This document shows, piece after piece, positions 8,960 to 18,178 of a stretch of 64,000 bases of DNA. This DNA comes from [Bacteroides] pectinophilus (GTDB lineage: Bacteria; Bacillota; Clostridia; Lachnospirales; Lachnospiraceae). The translations under genes were made by a program, and so were the position numbers. Location: assembly GCA_025146925.1 (NCBI GenBank), contig CP102260.1:511001-575000 (forward strand). Reading direction: 5' to 3'. The notes beneath the pieces were generated by a model, which did not search any database, was not told the origin of the DNA, and saw nothing but the letters and a program-made list of their open reading frames with translations. Position 1 is the stretch's first letter. The number at the start of each line of letters is the position of its first letter.

Positions 8960-9673
8960 TTGTACTCAGTGAATGACATCATAAGATACAGTGAGATAGC
9001 CCCTGACGAAAAGCTGTCTGTATTCGGACTTGTTAATCATTTTCAGGACTGCTCCAATTGCCAGTCACAATCGCTTGGAGTTGGAGTTGATGAGCTTATT
9101 AAGGCCGGACGCGGATGGCTTTTGTCATATTGGCAGATAGACATAAAAAGGCTGCCAAAGTTTGGGGAGAGTGTAACAACGGGAACATGGGCATATTCAT
9201 TTGAAAGATTCCTTGGACATCGTAATTTTATTATGAAAGATGCTTCGGGTGAGGTGCTTGCATGCGCGGATTCACTCTGGGTATATGTTGATACTGCATC
9301 AGGTAAGCCTGCAAGGGCAGAAGGCAGACTTGTTGATGCATATCCGATAGAACCTAAGTATGAGGATATGGATTATGAAACGCGTAAGATAAATACGGCG
9401 TCACATTATGATGAGTGCGGCGGCTTCTATGTTACGAAGTACCAGCTCGATACGAACTATCATGTTAATAATGCATGGTATATCCAGATTGCACAGGAAT
9501 ATCTGCCTGATGATTTTGTACCGGCGATGATTCGTGTGGATTATAAGATGCCGGCTGTATACGGCGATAAGATATATCCTTATATTGGCTGGACAGATGA
9601 AGGCAGGATACAGATTGATTTGCGTGATGGACTTAACAAGACATATGCATTGGTTGAATTTGCGGAGGCGTAG
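8960..9673 (+). CDS. Acyl-ACP thioesterase (FatA/FatB-type, PF01643)
   Basis: This enzyme hydrolyses acyl-ACP to free fatty acid and so ends fatty-acid elongation. It has two hot-dog domains: domain 1 begins YSVNDIIRYSEIAPDEKLSV and continues with LVNHFQDCSN and LGVG; the second half has TNYHVNNAWYIQ, the family's conserved N-x-H-V-N-N segment, near residues 168-178. TTG 8960 is chosen as start because AGGAGG lies nine bases before it and the protein then begins where family members begin; longer reading would run through the tRNA-Ser. It is about 237 residues, usual for bacterial members. The next gene starts right after the stop codon. Confidence 0.85.
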   Translation: MYSVNDIIRYSEIAPDEKLSVFGLVNHFQDCSNCQSQSLGVGVDELIKAGRGWLLSYWQIDIKRLPKFGESVTTGTWAYSFERFLGHRNFIMKDASGEVLACADSLWVYVDTASGKPARAEGRLVDAYPIEPKYEDMDYETRKINTASHYDECGGFYVTKYQLDTNYHVNNAWYIQIAQEYLPDDFVPAMIRVDYKMPAVYGDKIYPYIGWTDEGRIQIDLRDGLNKTYALVEFAEA

Positions 9674-10510
9674 ATGATTCAGATTGGTAAGAAGCAGTGC
9701 TTGAATATTGTAAGCAGAACAGATTTTGGTGTATATCTGGGAACTAAGGAAGAGAAAGTTCTTCTCCCTGTTAAGCAGGTGCCTGCGGATGTTGAGATTG
9801 GTGATGCACTGACGGTGTTCGTATACCGTGATTCCCAGGACAGGCTTATAGCAACAACAAATACACCTAAGATAGAGCTGGACCGGATTGCAAAACTTAA
9901 GGTTGCACAGACTTCACAGATAGGCGCATTCCTTGACTGGGGTCTTGAAAAGGATTTGTTTCTCCCGTTTAAGGAGCAGACATATAAGGTTAAGCCGGGT
10001 GATGAATGCCTTGTGGTGCTTTATGTTGATAAGAGCAGCAGACTGTGTGCGTCGATGAGAAGAGTATACAATTACCTTGTGCCGGCGGACTGCTATGAGA
10101 AAGACAGTCAGGTAAGCGGTACGGTGATAGAGATTAATCCTGACTATGGCGCATATGTTGCCATAGATGACAAGTATTACGGAATGATTCCGAATAACGA
10201 GCTTTTCAGTAAGGTTAATATCGGTGACAGAATAGAAGGCCGTGTCGTTAAGGTCAGAGATGACGGCAAGCTCATGATCGGTCTGCGCAAGAAGGCTTAT
10301 CTCCAGATGGATGATGACTCACAGTTTGTGCTTGATGAGATTAAGAAACGCGGTGGAAGACTCCCGTTTAACGATAAGGCATCACCGGAGCTTATCAGGT
10401 CACAGTTCAATATGAGCAAGAATGAGTTCAAGAGAGCGGTTGGCAGGCTGTTTAAGGAGCGGAAGATTGTAATCAATCCGGATTCTATTGAACTTACTGA
10501 TAATAATTAA
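9674..10510 (+). CDS. cvfB: CvfB-family S1-like RNA-binding protein
   Basis: This 278-residue protein has the CvfB/YitL layout: S1-like domains at the N-terminus (about 1-65), middle (66-135) and third position (140-205), and a C-terminal winged-helix (about 215-278, with FNMSKNEFKRAVGRLFKERKI). In Staphylococcus and Streptococcus the homologue affects virulence-gene expression. The start abuts the thioesterase stop (TAGATG), so the genes are coupled. Confidence 0.85.
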   Translation: MIQIGKKQCLNIVSRTDFGVYLGTKEEKVLLPVKQVPADVEIGDALTVFVYRDSQDRLIATTNTPKIELDRIAKLKVAQTSQIGAFLDWGLEKDLFLPFKEQTYKVKPGDECLVVLYVDKSSRLCASMRRVYNYLVPADCYEKDSQVSGTVIEINPDYGAYVAIDDKYYGMIPNNELFSKVNIGDRIEGRVVKVRDDGKLMIGLRKKAYLQMDDDSQFVLDEIKKRGGRLPFNDKASPELIRSQFNMSKNEFKRAVGRLFKERKIVINPDSIELTDNN

Positions 10511-10581
10511 TATAATTACAGATGTAACTGCCATAATGCTGTGGCAATTATTTAAAATATTTTATGAAAGGAATTAATAAT

Positions 10582-10956
10582 ATGCAGAAAGTAATAAGCA
10601 CAGAGAATGCACCGGCAGCAATCGGACCATACTCACAGGCAATCGAGATTAACGGAATGGTGTATACTTCAGGGATTATCGGAGTTGATCCTGCAACAGG
10701 AACTCCTATGGAAGGAATCGAGGCACAGGCAGAACGCGCCATGACAAGCCTTGTTAATGTTGTAGAGGCGGCCGGTTCTAAGGTGGAGAATATTGTTAAG
10801 ACAACAGTATTTATTAAGAATATGGAAGATTTTGCTAAGGTTAATGAGATTTATAAGAAGCATTTTAAGGAGCCATATCCTGCACGCTCATGCGTTGAGG
10901 TTGCAAGACTGCCTAAGGATCTCCTTATTGAGATTGAGGCTGTAGCATTCAAGTGA
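10582..10956 (+). CDS. ridA: RidA-family enamine/imine deaminase
   Basis: This 124-residue protein of the YjgF/YER057c/UK114 family has N-terminal VISTENAPAAIGPYSQA and C-terminal P-x-R-S-C-V-E-V-A-R-L-P-K, including the Arg that binds the substrate carboxylate. RidA hydrolyses reactive 2-aminoacrylate from PLP enzymes to pyruvate and works as a trimer. GAAAGGA lies about 10 bases before ATG 10582; an in-frame ATG at 10564 overlaps this site and is less likely. Confidence 0.92.
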   Translation: MQKVISTENAPAAIGPYSQAIEINGMVYTSGIIGVDPATGTPMEGIEAQAERAMTSLVNVVEAAGSKVENIVKTTVFIKNMEDFAKVNEIYKKHFKEPYPARSCVEVARLPKDLLIEIEAVAFK

Positions 10957-10990
10957 TTGCCGTATATATACTGGGATAAAGGGATGGACT

Positions 10991-11926
10991 ATGTGTAAAA
11001 AAGCAAACTGGTTTTATCTGATACTGCTTGTATTTACATTTGCAGGCTCAATAGGTCTTTCATATGTTCTGGAGGATGCTCCTATACCGGAATGGTTCGG
11101 AATGATACAGACATATCTGGTTATGCTTGTTCCTGCAGTAATATTCATGGCAGTGTGCAGAATTAATCCGATTAAGAAACTGCCGTGGAGAATACTCAGA
11201 CCGGCAGATGCACTTCTGTCGCTGCTTTTTGGATATATGCTCGTTCCGATGATGCTTTTTCTGAGCTATGTCTCGATGCTTTTTGTCGATAACCATATGC
11301 AGGAGACATCAATATCGATGAGGCAGGATTATGCATTTGTTGTACAGCTGCTTTTTATGGCTGTAATTCCGGCACTGGCAGAGGAATTCCTGTTTCGTGG
11401 GATATTCTTTCATTCATACCGAAAGAATGGTGTGTTTGGTGCAGCTCTTATGAGCGCATTTATATTTGGAATGTTCCACATGAATTTTAACCAGTTTTTC
11501 TATGCATTTGCGCTTGGAGTCATATTTGCACTGCTTGTTGAGGCGACAGGTTCTCTGTTTGCTTCGATGCTTGCGCATTTTGCGGCTAATTCATACTCGG
11601 TTATAATGCTGAGACTTATTCCACAGGATGTGTTAGAACAGGCGGCTTCTTCAGGTAGCAGTATAGAGATGTCGGAAATGCAGATGATTGCAGGCAATAT
11701 AGCGGCGGTTGTCGTACTCGGAATTATGGCGGCAGGGTTTGGTGCTGTTGCTGTCTGTATATATCGCAGGCTTGCACGGCGCAATAACAGATATGAATAC
11801 ATAAAGCAAAAGCTTTCGGGCGGACCTCTCAAAGCATGCCGCGCAGTGAACGGTGAGAAATTTATTACAGTTCCGGCAGTTATTGCATCTGCGATTGGAA
11901 TATATATCATGATTCTTGTGCAATAG
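10991..11926 (+). CDS. CPBP-family intramembrane metalloprotease
   Basis: This 311-residue protein has about eight membrane segments. The CPBP/Abi motifs are clear: motif 1 EEFLFRG near residue 132 supplies the glutamates and arginine, and motif 2 F-x-x-x-H-M-N-F-N-Q near residue 160 supplies the histidine. The family includes type II CAAX prenyl proteases and bacteriocin-immunity proteins; the substrate is not evident here. A strong bidirectional hairpin follows. Confidence 0.85.
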   Translation: MCKKANWFYLILLVFTFAGSIGLSYVLEDAPIPEWFGMIQTYLVMLVPAVIFMAVCRINPIKKLPWRILRPADALLSLLFGYMLVPMMLFLSYVSMLFVDNHMQETSISMRQDYAFVVQLLFMAVIPALAEEFLFRGIFFHSYRKNGVFGAALMSAFIFGMFHMNFNQFFYAFALGVIFALLVEATGSLFASMLAHFAANSYSVIMLRLIPQDVLEQAASSGSSIEMSEMQMIAGNIAAVVVLGIMAAGFGAVAVCIYRRLARRNNRYEYIKQKLSGGPLKACRAVNGEKFITVPAVIASAIGIYIMILVQ

Positions 11927-11956
11927 ATTTATATATCATAATATACATTAAACAAT

Positions 11957-12017
11957 AAAACAGCCATATGGCGATTATAGTCAGAATGATGATTATAATA
12001 TGCCATATGGCTGTTTT
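11957..12017. terminator. Bidirectional terminator between convergent genes
   Basis: A 16-bp perfect inverted repeat (AAAACAGCCATATGGC and its complement) encloses a second GATTATA/TATAATC-type stem. A-runs and T-runs flank it on both sides, so it can stop transcripts from the CPBP gene and from the minus-strand yjfB-like gene. Confidence 0.8.
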
Positions 12018-12078
12018 GTGATTGTGCACCGGTTAAACAATCGGCAAAAACAGTCGGTGCCGTTGATTGCTGTCTGTG

Positions 12079-12255
12079 TTATACAAGATAGTCAATGTTC
12101 TGTCCGATGCCGGGATTCACTGATAATTCCATCATCTTTGTCAGTGCATCGCCCTCTGTATTCATGACATCGAGATTCTTGGCAAGTACTGCAATACCGA
12201 TATCATTGCTTGTCTGAATTGAATTCAGTGCAATTGAAAGTGCAGGAATATCCAT
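12079..12255 (-). CDS. YjfB-family putative motility protein
   Basis: This 58-residue protein starts MDIPALSIALNS and continues with an Ala/Val-rich helix and DALTKMMELSVNPGIGQNID, the pattern of the YjfB family (PF14070) found in motile Firmicutes. The start at 12255 is supported by GGAG about nine bases upstream. I found no sigma-28 box upstream. Function is known only by association with motility. Confidence 0.75.
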   Translation of the reverse strand: MDIPALSIALNSIQTSNDIGIAVLAKNLDVMNTEGDALTKMMELSVNPGIGQNIDYLV

Positions 12256-12432
12256 AACTATACATCTCCATTCTCTAAAATGATATATCAATATGTCTGC
12301 GGATACAGATGTGTCTCCTGATTGAATTATATCATTATGGTATACAAGGTTTCAATATGGAAATCATATATATATGGTTAAAAGAGAATTATCTTTATTA
12401 TAATAAGAATAATATCAGATATATAAGGATGC

Positions 12433-12675
12433 TTGCAAAACAAATATGAACAAATTGCCAAAAAAATCATAATCCGGCTGGAACGCGGAGGAACGTATCT
12501 TTATGGGGAAGGAATTTATTCAGGGAACAAAAAATCTGTAATTTCATGTGTTGTGGCAAGAAAACAGGTGCCGGCCATGAAAAAAGTAGTGTGGGAAACT
12601 GATGAAGATGCATTTGTTATGGTAAGTGATGTGAGAGAAGCAGTTGGCGGGAGTTTTGTGAAAAATTCACAGTGA
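12433..12675 (+). pseudogene. Orphan DUF2179 domain, probable YitT C-terminal remnant
   Basis: About 80 codons read as the C-terminal DUF2179 domain of YitT-type membrane proteins: LERGGTYLYGEGIYSG, then VVARKQVPAMKKVV and AFVMVSDVREAVGGSF. The six-helix membrane part that normally precedes it is missing; the upstream 140 bp contain stops and no membrane segment. The only start is TTG 12433 with AAGGA too close. It is probably a decay remnant, although solo DUF2179 proteins exist. Confidence 0.6.
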
Positions 12676-12718
12676 AGGTACATGTATAGGCAAATTGACT
12701 AAATTTGAGCGTCATTTT

Positions 12719-12731
12719 TGGTAAATTACCA
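12719..12731. promoter_or_regulatory. Palindrome upstream of msmK-type gene (possible operator)
   Basis: TGGTAAATTACCA is a 13-bp palindrome lying about 75 bp before the start codon. A CCATATGG palindrome overlaps its end. A weak -35/-10 pair (TGGCAA at 12734, TATTAT at 12757) lies just downstream, so a bound protein could block it. No regulator is assigned. Confidence 0.4.
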
Positions 12732-12806
12732 TATGGCAATTATTTTGATGATAATGTATTATAGATGCAGTTGTTAAGACGCAAGAATTTAGGAGGAATT
12801 TGGAAA

Positions 12807-13922
12807 ATGGCAAGTTTATCACTTAAGAATGTCTGCAAAGTATATCCTAACGGATTTGTTGCAGTTAAAGATTTTAACCTTGAAATCGCTGATCAGGAGT
12901 TCATCATCTTCGTTGGTCCTTCAGGATGCGGTAAGTCAACAACACTTCGTATGATTGCCGGTCTCGAGGAAATCAGCTCAGGTGAGCTTTGGATTGATGA
13001 CAAGCTCGTTAATGATGTAGAGCCTATGAACAGAGATATCGCTATGGTATTCCAGAACTACGCTCTGTATCCACATATGACAGTATATGATAACATGGGA
13101 TTTGCACTTAAGCTCCGTAAGGTAGCTAAGGCTGATATTGATAAGGCTGTACATGAAGCAGCTAAGATTCTTGACCTTGAGCATCTTCTTGATCGTAAGC
13201 CAAAGGCTCTTTCAGGTGGTCAGCGTCAGCGTGTTGCCATGGGTCGTGCTATCGTTCGTAAGCCAAAGGTATTCCTTATGGATGAGCCACTTTCAAACCT
13301 TGATGCAAAGCTGAGAGTTCAGATGCGTGTCGAGATTTCTAAGCTTCACCAGAAGTTAAAGTGTACAATTATCTACGTTACACATGACCAGACAGAGGCT
13401 ATGACACTTGGTACAAGAATTGTAGTTCTTAAGGATGGTATCATACAGCAGGTAGATACACCACAGGCTCTTTACAATACACCACAGAACCTCTTCGTTG
13501 CTGGATTCATCGGATCACCTCAGATGAACCTTCTTGATGCTAAGGTTGTTGAGAATGCAGGCGCAGTTACACTTGAGCTTGGCGCTAACTTCTCAATCAA
13601 GCTTCCTGAAGCAAAGGGTAAGAAGCTTATCGAGCAGGGATATGTTGGCAAGACAGTTGTTGCAGGTATCCGTCCAGAGGATATTCATGATGAGGAGCTT
13701 TTCCTTACATCATCACCTGACAGCATTATTGAAGCTACAATTAAGGTATATGAGCTTCTTGGCGCAGAAGTTAACCTTCACTTTGACCTTGATGATGTAA
13801 CATGTACAGCTAAGGTTAATCCTCGTACAACAGCACGTCCTGGTGATACAGTTAAGTTCGCAATTGACCTTTCAAAGCTTCATATATTTGATAAGGAGAC
13901 AGAGCAGGTTATCTGCCACTAA
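12807..13922 (+). CDS. Sugar ABC transporter ATPase (MsmK/UgpC/MalK family)
   Basis: This 371-residue ATPase has Walker A GPSGCGKS near residue 38, signature LSGGQRQR, Walker B FLMDEPLSNLDA, switch THDQTEAM, and a C-terminal TOBE/OB regulatory domain (about 235-371) as in MalK. ATG 12807 has TTAGGAGGA upstream. No permease or binding protein is adjacent, as for the multitask ATPases (MsmK, MsiK) that serve several sugar transporters. Codon choice is strikingly uniform (GGT, CGT, AAG, CTT), which suggests high expression. Confidence 0.9.
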   Translation: MASLSLKNVCKVYPNGFVAVKDFNLEIADQEFIIFVGPSGCGKSTTLRMIAGLEEISSGELWIDDKLVNDVEPMNRDIAMVFQNYALYPHMTVYDNMGFALKLRKVAKADIDKAVHEAAKILDLEHLLDRKPKALSGGQRQRVAMGRAIVRKPKVFLMDEPLSNLDAKLRVQMRVEISKLHQKLKCTIIYVTHDQTEAMTLGTRIVVLKDGIIQQVDTPQALYNTPQNLFVAGFIGSPQMNLLDAKVVENAGAVTLELGANFSIKLPEAKGKKLIEQGYVGKTVVAGIRPEDIHDEELFLTSSPDSIIEATIKVYELLGAEVNLHFDLDDVTCTAKVNPRTTARPGDTVKFAIDLSKLHIFDKETEQVICH

Positions 13923-13978
13923 TCACATACATCAGATGTGATTGGTTCCTGTCACTAACTACATAAATGTGAAAATTT

Positions 13979-14018
13979 GAGGAAATGTTTAGAAATAAGC
14001 ATTTCCTCTTTTTTTTTT
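13979..14018 (+). terminator. Terminator of the msmK-type gene
   Basis: The stem GAGGAAATG/CATTTCCTC is followed by about 12 T residues. A second small hairpin (ATCACAT/ATGTGAT) lies at 13922-13942. Confidence 0.88.
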
Positions 14019-14114
14019 GCACCGATTGAGTTATAATACCTCATATATGGTTTGGTATAATATGTCGAATTATTGTTATAATATACAGACTTTAGAAAGG
14101 ATAACGGGAGTAAG

Positions 14115-15206
14115 ATGGTTTCAAATCAGATTTTACAGAATACGATAGATGGTCTGAAGTCTATTACAAGAATAGATCTCTGCCTTATTGATACGGATGG
14201 CAAGGTTGTAGCAACAACATTTCCGGATACGGAGGAGTGTGAGAAAGCAGTTCTTTCATTTATAACTTCGCCTGCTGAGAGCCAGGTTATTCAGGGATAC
14301 CAGTTCTTTAAGGTTAATGATGACCAGCATACGGAACTTGTTCTGCTTGCACGCGGCACGACAGATGATGTATATATGATAGGCAAGATGGCAGCATTTC
14401 AGGTTCAGAGCCTTATAGTAGCATATAAGGAGAGGTTTGATAAGGATAATTTTATTAAGAATCTTCTGCTTGATAATCTTCTTCGTGTTGATATATATAC
14501 AAGAGCTAAGAAGCTTCATATTGATACGGAAGTTAAGCGTGTTGTATATATAATTGAGACAAAGAATGAGAAGGATACCAACGCTCTTGAGATTGTAAGG
14601 ACACTTTTTGCACCTAAGACTCATGATTTTATAACAGCTGTTGATGAAAAGAATATTATTCTTGTTAAGGAAGTTAAGAGTACGGATACACTTGATGACC
14701 TTGATAAGACGGCATATATGATAATAGATATGTTAAGTACAGAGGCAATGAGTGCTGCAAAGATTGCATACGGAACTGTTATTAATGATATCAGGGAAGT
14801 GTCAAGATCGTACAAGGAAGCACAGATGGCACTTGATGTGGGTAAGATATTCTACAGTGACAAGAGTGTTGTGGCATACAGCAGACTCGGAATAGGCCGG
14901 CTTATATATCAGCTGCCGATTCCACTGTGCCAGATGTTCATCAGGGAGATTTTCGGCGGCAAATCGCCGGATGATTTTGACGAAGAGACATTATCAACAA
15001 TTAACAAGTTCTTCGAGAACAGCCTCAATGTATCGGAGACATCAAGACAGCTTTATATTCACCGTAATACGCTTGTGTATCGTCTGGATAAGCTTCAGAA
15101 GAGCACAGGTCTTGATTTGCGCAAGTTTGACGATGCGATTACATTCAAGATAGCGCTTATGGTAGTAAAATACATGAAGTATGTGGAGAACAGGGATTCA
15201 TTCTAG
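14115..15206 (+). CDS. CdaR/PucR-type transcriptional regulator
   Basis: This 363-residue protein has an N-terminal sugar-diacid-recognition-like sensor (about 1-130), a middle GGDEF-like domain typical of CdaR proteins (about 130-280), and a C-terminal PucR-type helix-turn-helix (SLNVSETSRQLYIHRNTLVYRLDKL, about residues 300-330). Such proteins activate genes for sugar-acid or purine use in response to a ligand. Next to an MsmK-type ATPase, a role in carbohydrate control is plausible but unproven. GAAAGGATAACGGGAG precedes the start. Confidence 0.82.
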   Translation: MVSNQILQNTIDGLKSITRIDLCLIDTDGKVVATTFPDTEECEKAVLSFITSPAESQVIQGYQFFKVNDDQHTELVLLARGTTDDVYMIGKMAAFQVQSLIVAYKERFDKDNFIKNLLLDNLLRVDIYTRAKKLHIDTEVKRVVYIIETKNEKDTNALEIVRTLFAPKTHDFITAVDEKNIILVKEVKSTDTLDDLDKTAYMIIDMLSTEAMSAAKIAYGTVINDIREVSRSYKEAQMALDVGKIFYSDKSVVAYSRLGIGRLIYQLPIPLCQMFIREIFGGKSPDDFDEETLSTINKFFENSLNVSETSRQLYIHRNTLVYRLDKLQKSTGLDLRKFDDAITFKIALMVVKYMKYVENRDSF

Positions 15207-15223
15207 AAAGGAACACATAGAAC

Positions 15224-15910
15224 ATGATTATACTTGAAAATGTAACAAAGGAATATACGTCGGGTACACCGGCACTTAATGGAATAGATTTAAGGATTGA
15301 GAAGGGCGAGTTTGTATTTGTAGTCGGTAACAGCGGTTCCGGTAAGTCTACACTTATCAAGCTGCTTCTTAAGGAACTGGATGCAACATCCGGTAAGATA
15401 TATGTTAACAAAAAGTATCTTAATAAGATTACAAGAAAGAGACTTCCCTCACTTCGACGTGACATAGGCGTTGTGTTCCAGGATTTCCGTCTCCTGCCTG
15501 ACCGTAATGTGTATGATAATATTGCATTTGCAATGAAGGTGGTAGAGGCTCCTTCAAGAATTATAAGAGGACGTGTTCTTGCCATGCTTTCAATGGTAGG
15601 TCTGCTTGATAAGTATAAGTCGTTCCCTAACGAGCTTTCAGGTGGTGAGCAGCAGAGAGTAGCCATTGCGAGAGCACTTGTTAATGAACCGTCAATTCTT
15701 CTGTGTGATGAGCCTACAGGTAACCTTGACCCGGAGAATTCATGGGAGATTATGAAGATTCTCGATGAGATTAACAAGCGTGGCACGACAGTACTTGTTG
15801 TTACTCATAACATGGAGATTGTACAGGCTATGAAGAAGCGTACTATTACCATGAATAACGGCAAGATTATCAGTGATGTAGAAAAGGGTGGTTATTTCTA
15901 TGAAGATTAG
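15224..15910 (+). CDS. ftsE: Cell-division ATP-binding protein FtsE
   Basis: This 228-residue ABC ATPase has Walker A GNSGSGKS, the FtsE-typical GVVFQDFRLLPDRNVYDNIAFA, signature LSGGEQQR and Walker B LLCDEPTGNLDPE. It partners FtsX to drive peptidoglycan hydrolases in cell division or elongation. Its end overlaps the ftsX start by 11 bp. Confidence 0.95.
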   Translation: MIILENVTKEYTSGTPALNGIDLRIEKGEFVFVVGNSGSGKSTLIKLLLKELDATSGKIYVNKKYLNKITRKRLPSLRRDIGVVFQDFRLLPDRNVYDNIAFAMKVVEAPSRIIRGRVLAMLSMVGLLDKYKSFPNELSGGEQQRVAIARALVNEPSILLCDEPTGNLDPENSWEIMKILDEINKRGTTVLVVTHNMEIVQAMKKRTITMNNGKIISDVEKGGYFYED

Positions 15911-16808
15911 ATCTTTAGGTTACAATATAAAACAGGGCTTCAAGAATATCTATCGTAATAAGATGTTCTCACTGGCCTCAATAGCAACAATGACTGCGTG
16001 TCTGTTCCTTTTTGGAGTTTTTTATTCGATTGTTACCAATTTCCAGTACATGATAAAGAAGGCGGAGAATTCAGTATGTGTTACCGTATTCTTCGATGAA
16101 GGCCTGTCAGACCAGCAGAAGTCAGATATAGGCAAGAATATAGAAAGCAGGGTTGAGGTCGCAAGTATTCACTATACATCTGCCGAAGAAGCATGGAGTA
16201 CATTCAGCAAAGATTATTTTGGACAATATCAGGATCTGGCGGAAGGCTTCAAGGATGACAATCCTCTGGCATCTTCAGATTCTTACTCGGTATATCTTAA
16301 TGATGCATCAATGCAGCCTACGCTTGTAACATATCTTGAGAATATGGATGGTATAAGACAGGTTAACCGTTCGGATGTTATGGCAAGCAGTCTTTCTAAT
16401 GTGGCAATACTTGTAGGATATGCATCTGTGGCAATCATCGTAATACTTCTTGCAGTATCTATTTTCCTTATTATGAATACTGTAGTTATCGGTGTTACTG
16501 TACGTAAGGATGAGATATCAATTATGAAGCTGATTGGAGCAACTGATATGTTTGTTAACGCACCATTCGTTGTTGAAGGTGTAGTTATCGGTATGATTGG
16601 TTCAATTATTCCGCTTATTATAATAAGATACATGTATGCGAATATTATTAATTATGTGCTGGCCAAGTTCTCAATACTTAATAATATTCTTGCATTTCTT
16701 CCAGCATCAAGTATATTCAGGGTACTTACACCTGTAACACTGGGGGTGGGAATCGGAATAGGTTTCCTTGGAAGTATACTTGCACTCCGTAAGCATACTA
16801 ACGTATAA
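15900..16808 (+). CDS. ftsX: Cell-division permease FtsX
   Basis: This 302-residue membrane protein has an N-terminal TM near residues 22-45, an extracellular loop (about 46-170), and three C-terminal TM segments. ATG 15900 within the end of ftsE gives the typical MKIRSLGYNIKQGFKN start; an upstream in-frame ATG at 15888 would add four residues only. FtsX transmits ATP hydrolysis by FtsE to a murein hydrolase outside the cell, very likely the M23 protein encoded next. Confidence 0.93.
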   Translation: MKIRSLGYNIKQGFKNIYRNKMFSLASIATMTACLFLFGVFYSIVTNFQYMIKKAENSVCVTVFFDEGLSDQQKSDIGKNIESRVEVASIHYTSAEEAWSTFSKDYFGQYQDLAEGFKDDNPLASSDSYSVYLNDASMQPTLVTYLENMDGIRQVNRSDVMASSLSNVAILVGYASVAIIVILLAVSIFLIMNTVVIGVTVRKDEISIMKLIGATDMFVNAPFVVEGVVIGMIGSIIPLIIIRYMYANIINYVLAKFSILNNILAFLPASSIFRVLTPVTLGVGIGIGFLGSILALRKHTNV

Positions 16809-16829
16809 TCATTGAAATCATAGAAGGAG

Positions 16830-16868
16830 AGGGGCTTTTACAATAGATTCGCAGTTGTAGGAGCCCCT
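16830..16868 (+). terminator. Stem-loop between ftsX and the M23 hydrolase gene
   Basis: AGGGGCT pairs with AGCCCCT and TACAA with TTGTA around an eight-base loop. The T-run after it is weak, so it may give partial termination or protect the ftsEX transcript rather than fully separate the genes. Confidence 0.6.
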
Positions 16869-16891
16869 TTGTGTATATAATGGAGGGAACA

Positions 16892-18139
16892 ATGAAAAAA
16901 AGACTGCATAAAGGGAGAATGCAATCTGTTGTGAAGAAGGTTACAGCTGTGATATTGGTGTCAGTCCTTTCACTGACGTCTTACAGACCGGCACTTGCGG
17001 ACACCAAGCAGGACCTGTCTAATGCCAATGATGCCAAGGCTGCTATAGAGAAGAAGCTGCAGGATGTTCAGAATCAGTTAAGCCAGCTTAATAAGGATAA
17101 AAAAAATATTGAGAGCTACATTAAGGAACTTGACAGTAATCTTGCTTCAATAGACGGAGATATTAATTCTCTGGGAATACAGATAGAAGATAAGAAAAAT
17201 GAGATAACCCAGGCACAGGAGATGCTTGAGACTGTACAGCAGCAGTCACAGGAACAGTATGAATCTATGAAGCTCCGCATAAAATATATGTATGAGAATG
17301 GAACCGATTCATCATACATTAACATGCTGATAACTGCACAGGATATGTCAGATCTTCTTAATAAGGCAGAATATATTAATAAGATTACAGAGTATGACAG
17401 GCAGATGCTTGATCAATATGCAGCTACGGAACAGCAGATTGCGGAGACTAAAGAGCTTCTTGAAGCAGATCTTACGTCACTTGAACAGATGCAGGTAGAA
17501 GTAGAAGGACAGAAGCAGGCACTTGCACTCATACAGAGCACCAAGGTGAATGAACTTCAGAAACTTGACAACAAATCCGCAGATGCCAAAGCATATCAGG
17601 CACAGCTTGAAAAAGACAAGAAGGAACAGGAAGCTGCCATTCTTGCGATGGAGGCTGAGATAAAGCGTCAGGAGGAAGAAGCGAGACGTAAGGCAGAGGA
17701 AGCCAAAAAGAATGGAACAACACCTGCAGTGACGGTTCCTACATACGATGGCGGTAAGTTCAAGTGGCCGACACCTTCGACAAGAATTACCTCTCCTTAC
17801 GGAGATATGGAGGACAGGTCATCACCGCATCATGGCGTGGATATAGGAGCCAAGACAAGAGGTGTGTCGGGAGATCCGATATATGCAGCATATGATGGCA
17901 CGGTAACTCTTGCAACATACAGCAGTTCAGCGGGCAACTGGATATGGATTAATCATGGCAACGGACTTATGACGGTCTATATGCACTGTTCAAAGCTGCT
18001 TGTATCTGAGGGAACCAAAGTTAAGAAAGGTGATACAATAGCACTCATGGGAACTACAGGTAATTCAACCGGCGTTCATCTGCATTTTGGTGTAAGACTT
18101 AACGGCAAATATGTCAACCCTATGTCATACTTTGGATAA
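16892..18139 (+). CDS. Secreted murein hydrolase activator / M23 endopeptidase (EnvC/PcsB-like)
   Basis: This 415-residue protein has an N-terminal signal peptide ending near YRPALA, a long coiled coil (about 35-265, rich in Gln, Lys, Glu), a short linker, and a C-terminal LytM/M23 domain. Metal-binding motifs are visible: HHGVDIG (H-x-x-x-D) and HLHFGVR. ATG 16892 is preferred over 16871 because GGAGGG lies just before it. A coiled-coil hydrolase directly after ftsEX matches the FtsEX-EnvC and FtsEX-PcsB systems, in which FtsX controls the hydrolase. Confidence 0.88.
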   Translation: MKKRLHKGRMQSVVKKVTAVILVSVLSLTSYRPALADTKQDLSNANDAKAAIEKKLQDVQNQLSQLNKDKKNIESYIKELDSNLASIDGDINSLGIQIEDKKNEITQAQEMLETVQQQSQEQYESMKLRIKYMYENGTDSSYINMLITAQDMSDLLNKAEYINKITEYDRQMLDQYAATEQQIAETKELLEADLTSLEQMQVEVEGQKQALALIQSTKVNELQKLDNKSADAKAYQAQLEKDKKEQEAAILAMEAEIKRQEEEARRKAEEAKKNGTTPAVTVPTYDGGKFKWPTPSTRITSPYGDMEDRSSPHHGVDIGAKTRGVSGDPIYAAYDGTVTLATYSSSAGNWIWINHGNGLMTVYMHCSKLLVSEGTKVKKGDTIALMGTTGNSTGVHLHFGVRLNGKYVNPMSYFG

Positions 18140-18178
18140 AGCCATATAGGTAATTTTATATTTTGAAGTGAGGCAGTA

